DNA of 20,806 nucleotides, from the NCBI GenBank assembly GCA_050257395.1, contig JBLMWU010000019.1:1-20806 (forward strand), written 5' to 3'. Below are positions 15,652 through 20,806 of the stretch, in pieces. The first letter of the stretch is position 1; each line of letters opens with the position of its first letter. Below the pieces are notes generated by a model that saw only the letters and a program-made list of their open reading frames with translations, made no database searches and had not been told where the DNA came from. The DNA comes from JAIRTY01 sp050257395. Its GTDB lineage: Bacteria; Actinomycetota; Actinomycetes; Streptosporangiales; Streptosporangiaceae. The translations under genes were made by a program, and so were the position numbers.

Positions 15652-15671
15652 TCAAAAGTACGTACATTATA
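15652..15671. promoter_or_regulatory. Operator copy 1 overlapping gntR -10 box
   Basis: TCAAAAGTACGTACATTATA matches the palindrome at 15745-15764 at 17 of 20 positions. Its right end is TATAAT on the minus strand (15671-15666), a consensus -10 box for gntR. Binding would block gntR transcription. On the plus strand the same region reads TATAGT (15668-15673). Confidence 0.6.
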
Positions 15672-15680
15672 GTGAACGAG

Positions 15681-15696
15681 ATGCCCCGGGGGGTAT
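15681..15696. promoter_or_regulatory. CsoR/CstR-like inverted repeat
   Basis: ATGCCCC-GG-GGGGTAT is an inverted repeat with a single mismatch between arms. Its form, a C-tract and G-tract flanked by AT/TA, resembles operators of CsoR-family regulators, including CstR, which controls SQR and persulfide dioxygenase genes in firmicutes. No CsoR-family gene lies in this window. Confidence 0.4.
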
Positions 15697-15744
15697 TCCA
15701 GCTCCGCACCGCGAAGCCGCCTGATCCAGGCACCCGGGGCCCGC

Positions 15745-15764
15745 TCAAAAGTACGTACTTTTGA
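15745..15764. promoter_or_regulatory. Operator copy 2, perfect 20-bp palindrome
   Basis: TCAAAAGTACGTACTTTTGA is a perfect palindrome. It ends exactly at the base before TTGACA (15765-15770), the likely -35 of the sulfide-oxidation operon. A weak -10 (CTTACT, 15789-15794) follows after 18 bases. It lies 93 bases from copy 1. Confidence 0.7.
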
Positions 15765-15834
15765 TTGACAAGCCGCGCCCCCGGCTTCCTTACTGGGAGT
15801 CACGCCCGGCAACCCCGCAGGAGGAACACCGATC

Positions 15835-17049
15835 ATGAGCGCCGGAAGCAGGCCGCCCGAGCACCACCAGGTCCTGATCGCCGGCGGCGGCACCGCCGGG
15901 CTGACCGCCGCCGCCCGGCTGCGCCGCGCGGGCATCCGGGACATCGCCGTGCTGGAACCGTCGGCGAGCCACTACTACCAGCCGCTGTGGACGCTGGTGG
16001 GCGGCGGCCGGGCCAGCGCGCCCAGCACGGTCCGCCCGCAGGCGTCCGTGACGCCCAGGGGCGTGGCCTGGCTCCGCGACGCGGCCACCGGCGTGGACCC
16101 GGCGGCGCAGACGGTGACCACCAGCTCCGGCCAGCGGCTGCACTACGACTACCTGGTGATGGCGCCGGGCATCCAGCTCGACTTCGACAAGGTCTCCGGC
16201 CTCGCCGAGACCCTGGGTGCCCGCGGGGTGTCCAGCAACTACCGCTACGACCTGGCGCCGCGGATGTGGGACTTCATCCGCGGCCTGTCCGGCGGCACCG
16301 CAATCTTCACCATGCCCGCCGGCCCGATCAAGTGCGCGGGCGCCCCGCAGAAGATCGCCTACCTGGCCGCGGACTGGTGGCGCTCCCAGGGCCTGCTGGA
16401 CCGCACCCGGATCATCCTGGTGCTGCCCACGGCCGCCATGTTCAGCCAGCCGGACTGGGCCGGGGTGCTCACCGGCATCGCGGCCGGGTACGGCATCGAG
16501 GTCCGCAAGGAGTCCCAGCTCATCGAAGTGGACGGGGACAGCAGGCAGGCGGTCATCGCCGACACCAGGGCCGGCACCAAGGAGACCGTCGGCTACGACG
16601 TGCTGCACGCCACGCCGCCCCAGAGCGCCCCGGACTGGGTCAAGGCGTCGCCGCTGGCCGACCCGGACAGCCCGTTCGGCTACGTCGGCGTGGACAAGCA
16701 CACCCTGCAAAGCCCGGACTGGCCGAACGTGTTCGCGCTTGGCGACGTGGCGAACCTGCCCACGTCCAAGACCGGCGCCGCGATCCGCAAGCAGGCCCCG
16801 GTGGTGGTCAGCAACCTGCTGGCGGTCATGCGCGGCGAGCCGGTCAGCGCCCGCTACGACGGCTACACGTCCTGCCCGCTGGTCACCTCGCGCAACCGGA
16901 TGCTGCTGGCCGAGTTCGACTACGACCTCCGGCCGGCGCCGTCCATCCCGTTCATCGACACCATGAAGCCGCGCTACGACATGTGGCTGCTCAAGCGCTA
17001 CGGCCTGGCAGCCCTGTACTGGCACCTGATGCTGAAAGGGCTGGCCTGA
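15835..17049 (+). CDS. sqr: Sulfide:quinone oxidoreductase, type II
   Basis: This flavoprotein oxidises H2S to a sulfane sulfur or persulfide and passes electrons to quinone at the membrane. It has 404 residues. It carries the FAD motif VLIAGGGTAGLTAAARL (13-29), YYQPLWTLVGGG (47-58), and a second FAD site, VFALGDVANLP (299-309). The two redox cysteines of the type II (mitochondrial-like) group are present: C167 in GPIKCAGAPQK and C347 in YDGYTSCPLVT. The C-terminal stretch YDMWLLKRYGLAALYWHLML is amphipathic and probably docks on the membrane. ATG 15835 has AGGAGG ten bases upstream. The persulfide dioxygenase gene begins two bases after the stop, so both steps of sulfide oxidation are coupled. 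Confidence 0.9.
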   Translation: MSAGSRPPEHHQVLIAGGGTAGLTAAARLRRAGIRDIAVLEPSASHYYQPLWTLVGGGRASAPSTVRPQASVTPRGVAWLRDAATGVDPAAQTVTTSSGQRLHYDYLVMAPGIQLDFDKVSGLAETLGARGVSSNYRYDLAPRMWDFIRGLSGGTAIFTMPAGPIKCAGAPQKIAYLAADWWRSQGLLDRTRIILVLPTAAMFSQPDWAGVLTGIAAGYGIEVRKESQLIEVDGDSRQAVIADTRAGTKETVGYDVLHATPPQSAPDWVKASPLADPDSPFGYVGVDKHTLQSPDWPNVFALGDVANLPTSKTGAAIRKQAPVVVSNLLAVMRGEPVSARYDGYTSCPLVTSRNRMLLAEFDYDLRPAPSIPFIDTMKPRYDMWLLKRYGLAALYWHLMLKGLA

Positions 17050-17051
17050 CG

Positions 17052-18437
17052 ATGTTCTTCGCCCAGTACTACCTTGACTGCCTGTCCCAGGCGTCCTACC
17101 TGATCGCCGACGAGCACACCGGCCGGGCGGTGGTGGTGGACCCGCGCCGGGACGTGTCTGAGTACCTGGCGGACGCGCAGGCGCACGGCTTCACCATCGA
17201 AGGCGTGATCAACACCCACTTCCACGCCGACTTCCTGGCCGGGCACCTGGAGCTGGCCGAGCGGACCGGCGCCTGGATCGGCTACGGCCGCCGCGCGGGC
17301 GAGACCGAGTACCCGATCCGGCGGCTGGCCAACGGGGAGCGCATCAGCCTCGGCGAGGTGGTCCTGGAGGTCGCCGAGACCCCCGGCCACACCCCTGAGT
17401 CGGTCAGCATCCTGGTGTACGAGCACGCCGATGACCCGGTCGCCTACGGCGTGCTGACCGGCGACGCCCTGTTCATCGGCGATGTCGGCCGGCCGGACCT
17501 GCTGTCCTCGCTCGGGGTCACCGCCGAAGAGCTCGGCCGGATGCTGTACGACAGCGTGCAGCACCGGCTGATGGCCCTGCCGGACGAGGTGCGGGTGTTC
17601 CCGGCGCACGGGGCCGGGTCGGCGTGCGGCAAGAACCTGTCCACCGAGCGGCAGTCCACGATCGGCATGCAGCGGCTGACCAACTACGCGTGCACGCCCA
17701 TGCCCGAAGAGGAGTTCGTGGCGATCGTCACCGACGGGCAGCCGTCCGCCCCTGGCTACTTCGTGTTCGACGCCATCCTCAACCGGCGGCAGCACGAGAT
17801 CCTCAACATCGGCGCGCACCTCAAGCCGCTGACCATCGTGGAGCTCCTGGAGCACCGGCTGGCGGGCGCGGTCATCGTGGACGCCCGCGACCCGCAGGAG
17901 TTCGCGGCCGGGCACCTGCGCGGCTCGCTCAGCGTCCCCGCGGACGGCCGGTTCGCCGAGCGGGCCGGCACGGTGGTCGAGCCCGGCACGGAGATCCTCG
18001 TGGTCGCGCCGCAGGACCGGGAAGAGGAGATCGTCACCCGGCTCGCCCGGATCGGCTTCGACACCGTGGCCGGCTACCTGCGCGAGCCGGAGGCCGCGTT
18101 CCTCACCGTGCCCGGCGAGATCGACCGGGCCAGCCGGCTGACCGTCACCGAGCTTCGGGAGGCGATGCGCGCCGAGCAGCCGGTGGTGCTGGACGTGCGG
18201 AACACCGGCGAGCGCGCCGCCGGCGCCATCGAGCCGTCCCTGCACATCCCGCTCGCCGAGCTGCCCCGGCGCCTGGACGAGGTGCCGCGGGACCGGGCGG
18301 TCGTCGTCTACTGCGCCCACGGCGCCCGTTCCTCCATCGCCGCCAGCCTGCTGCGGCGGGCCGGGTTCGCCGACGTGTCCGACCTGATCGGCGGCGCCGA
18401 GGCCTGGCAGCTCGCGCTCACGCCCGCGGGCCGCTGA
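17052..18437 (+). CDS. CstB-like persulfide dioxygenase with two rhodanese domains
   Basis: This 461-residue enzyme takes up the SQR product. The N-terminal metallo-beta-lactamase-fold domain (1-250) has THFHADFLAGH (H56, H58, D60, H65), H113, D138 and H186; such persulfide dioxygenases use Fe(II) and O2 to make sulfite. The first rhodanese-homology domain (about 262-350, VIVDARDPQEFAAGHLRGS) lacks a Cys where the active loop should be (LVVAPQDREEE). The second (about 362-457) has the loop YCAHGARSS with C421. A sulfite plus persulfide reaction to thiosulfate by this domain is expected by analogy with Staphylococcus aureus CstB, which shares the same three-part layout. ATG 17052 follows the sqr stop by two bases. 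Confidence 0.9.
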   Translation: MFFAQYYLDCLSQASYLIADEHTGRAVVVDPRRDVSEYLADAQAHGFTIEGVINTHFHADFLAGHLELAERTGAWIGYGRRAGETEYPIRRLANGERISLGEVVLEVAETPGHTPESVSILVYEHADDPVAYGVLTGDALFIGDVGRPDLLSSLGVTAEELGRMLYDSVQHRLMALPDEVRVFPAHGAGSACGKNLSTERQSTIGMQRLTNYACTPMPEEEFVAIVTDGQPSAPGYFVFDAILNRRQHEILNIGAHLKPLTIVELLEHRLAGAVIVDARDPQEFAAGHLRGSLSVPADGRFAERAGTVVEPGTEILVVAPQDREEEIVTRLARIGFDTVAGYLREPEAAFLTVPGEIDRASRLTVTELREAMRAEQPVVLDVRNTGERAAGAIEPSLHIPLAELPRRLDEVPRDRAVVVYCAHGARSSIAASLLRRAGFADVSDLIGGAEAWQLALTPAGR

Positions 18438-18448
18438 AAGACTCCGGC

Positions 18449-18486
18449 CCATCCGGGCGCGCGCAGCCCTGGCCGCGCCCGGATGG
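18449..18486. terminator. Terminator of the sulfide-oxidation operon
   Basis: A perfect 13-bp stem (CCATCCGGGCGCG at 18449-18461 with CGCGCCCGGATGG at 18474-18486) encloses a 12-base loop, eleven bases after the stop. There is no T-run. It separates the operon from the hydrolase gene. Confidence 0.65.
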
Positions 18487-18538
18487 ACCGGGGGGTCAGG
18501 CTGCCCTGACGAGCCGGGAAGCCCGGCGGAACCCTGCG

Positions 18539-18544
18539 TAGCAT
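18539..18544 (+). promoter_or_regulatory. -10 element for alpha/beta hydrolase gene
   Basis: TAGCAT is followed by 7 bases and then GTG 18552. The hexamer is identical to that of the acetyltransferase gene at 19962-19967, with the same spacing. Confidence 0.5.
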
Positions 18545-18551
18545 CGGGGCG

Positions 18552-19427
18552 GTGGATGAGAAGTCCGGCCCCGGTGATCCGCGGCCCGCGCTCGGTGAGG
18601 TGCGTTCCGCCGACGGCACCGCCATCGGGTACCAGCGGGTGGGAACCGGTCCCGCGGTCGTCCTCCTGCACGGCGCGGGGCAGTCGTCAGCAAATCTGAT
18701 GCGGCTGGCCCGCGGGCTTTCCGGGGCGTTCACGGTCTACGTGCCTGACCGGCGTGGCCGGGGCAGGAGCGGGCCCTACGGTCAGTTCCGCGGGCTGGGC
18801 AGCGAGATCGAAGACCTGAGTGCACTTCTCGGCGTCTCCGGCGCCAGCCGTCTTTTCGGGCTCAGCGCCGGAGCGGTCATCGCGATCGAGGCGGCTCTCG
18901 TCCGCCCGGACATCACCATGCTGGCGCTCTACGAGCCGCCGCTGACCTTCGACGGCGTCGTCCACGGTGACTGGGCGCCCCGATACGCGCGGCAGCTCGA
19001 TGCGGGGAAGCCCGGGGCCGCGCTCGTCACGGTGCTCAAGGCCACCGCAGACCGGACCTCGCCGGTCCGCTGGATCCCGCGGCGCCCGCTGGCGGCCGTG
19101 CTGGACTTCGCCATCAAGCGGGCGGGCGGCCGGCCCGCACCCGACGGCCTCATGTCTCCCCGCGAACTGGTCCCGACCGTGCGCTACGACGCGCAGACGG
19201 TCAACGGCGCGGCCGGACCGCTGGAGCGATTCGGCGCGCTCTCCTGTGACGTCCTCCTGCTCGGCGGCGCCAGGAGCGCCCGCAACCTCACCGCCTCACT
19301 CGACGGCCTGGGCCGGGTGCTGCCGGGCGCACGGCGGGTCATGTTCCGCGGTGCGGGCCACACCGCCCCCGACAACAGCCGCCAGCCAGACCGGGTAGCG
19401 GCAGCGCTGCGCGATTTCTTCAGCTAG
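18552..19427 (+). CDS. Alpha/beta-fold hydrolase
   Basis: This 291-residue protein has the hydrolase fold. AVVLLHGAGQSSANL (35-49) forms the oxyanion loop, VPDRRGRGRSG follows, and the nucleophile elbow is GLSAGA (S105). GAGHTAPDN supplies the His (H270). The usual strand-6 region reads DVLLLGGARSARNL, without an obvious catalytic Asp, as in some actinomycete members of this group. No lid or signal peptide is seen, so it is probably cytoplasmic. The substrate is unknown. Third-position usage is a little less G/C-rich than in its neighbours (for example TTTTCGGG, GCAAATCTG), which might indicate a different origin. A terminator upstream and its own promoter make it a separate unit. Confidence 0.8.
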   Translation: MDEKSGPGDPRPALGEVRSADGTAIGYQRVGTGPAVVLLHGAGQSSANLMRLARGLSGAFTVYVPDRRGRGRSGPYGQFRGLGSEIEDLSALLGVSGASRLFGLSAGAVIAIEAALVRPDITMLALYEPPLTFDGVVHGDWAPRYARQLDAGKPGAALVTVLKATADRTSPVRWIPRRPLAAVLDFAIKRAGGRPAPDGLMSPRELVPTVRYDAQTVNGAAGPLERFGALSCDVLLLGGARSARNLTASLDGLGRVLPGARRVMFRGAGHTAPDNSRQPDRVAAALRDFFS

Positions 19428-19453
19428 GACGCCCGCCCCTGTCGCGGCGGCGA

Positions 19454-19954
19454 TCACAGGGTGCCGGCGTAGATGACGTGCTTGCTGCCGAAGACGGTGG
19501 CGATCTTCTCCGGGGCCAGGCCGATCTTGGCGGCGACCCGCTGGGACGGGGTGTTCGCCGGGTCGATGATGGCGATCAGGCGGTGCAGGCTGAGCGTGTC
19601 ACGGGCGTAGTCGCGGGCCGCCGTCGCCGCCTCGGTGGCGTAGCCGTGGCCCTGCAGCGGGACCCGGACGTGGTAGCCGACCTCGATCTCCTCCGCGCCG
19701 TCCACCCGCTGCAGGGTCAGCCCGCAGTCGCCCACGAACTCGCCGCTGTCGCGCAGCTGCATGGCCCACAGGCCGAACCCGTAGTCGCGGTAGAGCCGGA
19801 GGTTCCACTCGATCCACTCTTCGGCCTCGGCGCGGGTGCGGGGCCGCGGGTAGTAGCGCATGACCTCGGGGTCGCCCAGCAGTGTGGCCAGATCGTCGAG
19901 ATCCGCCATGCTCATTTCGCGCAGGATCAGCCGCTGCGTGGTGAGGTGCGCCAT
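19454..19954 (-). CDS. GNAT acetyltransferase (RimJ/RimL-like)
   Basis: This 166-residue N-acetyltransferase of the Acetyltransf_3 group transfers acetyl from acetyl-CoA to an amine on a protein or small molecule. It starts TTQRLILREMSMADLDDLATLL (split over residues 5-26), typical of the family. Motif A for CoA binding reads VRVPLQGHGYATEAA (about 96-110), and the end carries NTPSQRVAAKIGL. ATG 19954 has GGAGAG directly before it, too close for normal ribosome binding, but TAGCAT lies 7 bases upstream. It is convergent with the hydrolase gene at 26 bases. The substrate cannot be predicted. Confidence 0.87.
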   Translation of the reverse strand: MAHLTTQRLILREMSMADLDDLATLLGDPEVMRYYPRPRTRAEAEEWIEWNLRLYRDYGFGLWAMQLRDSGEFVGDCGLTLQRVDGAEEIEVGYHVRVPLQGHGYATEAATAARDYARDTLSLHRLIAIIDPANTPSQRVAAKIGLAPEKIATVFGSKHVIYAGTL

Positions 19955-19961
19955 CTCTCCG

Positions 19962-19967
19962 ATGCTA
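19962..19967 (-). promoter_or_regulatory. -10 element for acetyltransferase gene
   Basis: On the minus strand TAGCAT is followed by 7 bases and then ATG 19954. It is the same hexamer and spacing as at the hydrolase gene. Confidence 0.5.
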
Positions 19968-20003
19968 AGCCCGGCCCGCGGCGCCGCAACGGGCCGGCCG
20001 GGG

Positions 20004-20045
20004 CGTAACAGCGGGCGGGTGCACCCCGGCAGCCGTGGTGTTACG
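20004..20045. other. Inverted repeat between accE and the acetyltransferase gene
   Basis: CGTAACA (20004-20010) and TGTTACG (20039-20045) are perfect inverted arms around 28 bases. The interior contains the palindrome GGGTGCACCC (20017-20026). It lies just after the accE stop and upstream of the acetyltransferase promoter, so it may be a terminator or a regulator site. Confidence 0.35.
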
Positions 20046-20056
20046 TTCGGTACGCG

Positions 20057-20350
20057 TCAGCGGGGCAGGGCCGAGCGGCGCCAGGCGCCCGGCCCCGCCA
20101 TCAGCGGCTCGCGCACCAGGCGGCGGCGGTCGGCCCAGACGCTGTGGGGCCGCGCGGCTGCGGCGGCCTCGCGGGCCGCGGCGGCTGCTGCGGCCGCCTG
20201 CTTGACCGTCAGCGCCGCGGCCAGCGCCGCGATCTCCTCATGGGTGGGGTGACCGGCCACGACGTGGAACATCGGCTGCGCGGCCGGGTCTTCGCCAGCA
20301 GCGGGAGCACCGTCGTGGCCGGACCCGGCCCGGTGCTCTTCGTTCACCAT
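20057..20350 (-). CDS. accE: Acyl-CoA carboxylase epsilon subunit
   Basis: This 97-residue small subunit stabilises actinobacterial acyl-CoA (propionyl-CoA) carboxylase by bridging alpha and beta chains. The family pattern is clear: an N-terminal core, FHVVAGHPTHEEIAALAAAL (28-47), then an Ala-rich linker and the ending SVWADRRRLVREP with GPGAWRRSALPR. The gene normally lies next to the carboxyltransferase beta gene. Here the upstream neighbour is an unrecognised gene and no beta chain is visible. The alpha chain at 9394-11145 is a candidate partner. ATG 20350 has no Shine-Dalgarno sequence, but TACGAT lies 7 bases upstream; GTG 20347 is the alternative. Confidence 0.85.
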   Translation of the reverse strand: MVNEEHRAGSGHDGAPAAGEDPAAQPMFHVVAGHPTHEEIAALAAALTVKQAAAAAAAAREAAAAARPHSVWADRRRLVREPLMAGPGAWRRSALPR

Positions 20351-20357
20351 GAAGAAG

Positions 20358-20363
20358 ATCGTA
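20358..20363 (-). promoter_or_regulatory. -10 element for accE
   Basis: TACGAT on the minus strand is followed by CTTCTTC and then ATG 20350. The pyrimidine-rich gap cannot act as a Shine-Dalgarno sequence, so a leaderless message is likely. This suggests accE is transcribed on its own here. Confidence 0.5.
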
Positions 20364-20399
20364 GGAGCGGGCGGGCCCGGGCCTGCGCGCGGGACCGGG

Positions 20400-20806
20400 T
20401 CAGCGGCCGGTGCCGATGCCGAACTGGCGGCGGACCCGCGCCCAGAACGCGTCCCGCAGCCACTCGCGGGCCTCCTGGTAGGGGCGCAGCGAGAGGTTCA
20501 GCTCCTTCTCGGCTTCGACCAGCAGCTCCTTGTCGATGACCGGCGGCAGGATCGGGCCGGGCAGCAGGTCGCGGATGTTGTCCTCGCCGCGGGTGAGGAT
20601 CCACTTCTGCGCGACGTGCTCGCCGGCTTCCTCGACCCGTTCGCGATCCGGGCCGAGCCTGCTGGCCAGCGCCGCCATGCCGTGCACGGCCCGGCTGGCC
20701 GGCCGGGCCGGGGCGGGGCGCTCGCCGAACAGCTGCGCGGGCGAGGGGACCGACGGGGTGAGCGCTGCAGATCGTCCACGGGTCCCCCTCCGGTCGGTGC
20801 CGACTC
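20400..20806 (-). CDS. Unrecognised protein, 5' end unresolved
   Basis: I do not recognise this family. The frame is open from the window edge to TGA at 20400-20402, giving about 134 codons. The N-terminal visible part is Pro/Ala-rich (SVPSPAQLFGERPAPARP). The rest is charged and helical (RVEEAGEHVAQKWILTRGED, then DLLPGPILPPVIDKELLVEAEKEL), ending WARVRRQFGIGTGR. No membrane segment or catalytic motif is seen. The start is unclear: GTG 20687 lacks a ribosome site. A strong site (GGAGGGGG) precedes GTG 20779, which is in another frame, so a small indel or a start beyond the window is possible. It lies 49 bases upstream of accE on the same strand. Confidence 0.5.
   Translation of the reverse strand, partial: VGTDRRGTRGRSAALTPSVPSPAQLFGERPAPARPASRAVHGMAALASRLGPDRERVEEAGEHVAQKWILTRGEDNIRDLLPGPILPPVIDKELLVEAEKELNLSLRPYQEAREWLRDAFWARVRRQFGIGTGR

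Noticed and set aside
16998..18671. A 557-codon minus-strand frame opposite the CstB-like gene
   Set aside because: It is the shadow of a protein with intact catalytic motifs on the plus strand and has no family-like segment.

Overview
This window comes from the chromosome of a high-GC actinomycete. The evidence is the strong G/C bias at third codon positions, many GTG starts, and several actinobacterial marker families: an acyl-CoA carboxylase epsilon subunit (AccE), a biotin carboxylase/BCCP alpha chain, a DUF5313 membrane protein, an Rv3303c-type flavoprotein disulfide reductase, and a transketolase split into two genes. I see no rRNA, tRNA, CRISPR array, insertion sequence or phage gene. 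The genus cannot be named from this sequence alone.

Left part (1-11145), mostly core metabolism. A truncated D-Ala-D-Ala carboxypeptidase gene (minus strand) diverges from a methylmalonyl-CoA-mutase-type large subunit without a B12 domain. After a roughly 430-base gene-free stretch come an M20 amidohydrolase, a membrane-anchored PH-domain protein, and a translationally coupled split transketolase. A gamma-glutamylcyclotransferase gene follows, whose stop codon overlaps the transketolase stop tail to tail. Then come an LpdA-like NAD(P)H-quinone reductase, and on the minus strand acyl-CoA carboxylase alpha followed by a DUF5313 protein.

Middle part (11146-14858), decay and DNA repair. Between 11257 and about 12766 lie a possible winged-helix gene remnant, a 5'-truncated epoxide hydrolase and a TetR-type regulator without a usable start codon. 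The last two abut head to head, as if one deletion removed both 5' ends and the promoter region. Next comes an alkylation-repair pair on the minus strand, a fused Ada-AraC-AlkA protein followed by Ogt.

Right part (14859-20806). A GntR/UTRA regulator diverges from a two-gene sulfide-oxidation operon: a type II sulfide:quinone oxidoreductase and a CstB-like persulfide dioxygenase-rhodanese. The intergenic region holds a perfect 20-bp palindrome, a 17/20 copy of it lying on the gntR -10 box, and a CsoR/CstR-like C-tract/G-tract inverted repeat. This is the most interesting candidate regulatory system in the window. A terminator, an alpha/beta hydrolase, a GNAT acetyltransferase, AccE and an unrecognised partial gene follow.

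Two themes cross the window. First, propionyl-CoA metabolism: AccA, AccE and an MCM-type mutase are present, but the carboxyltransferase beta chain, the epimerase and the B12 subunit are not. Second, leaderless initiation: at least eight genes have a TANNNT-like -10 hexamer ending 6-8 bases before the start codon.
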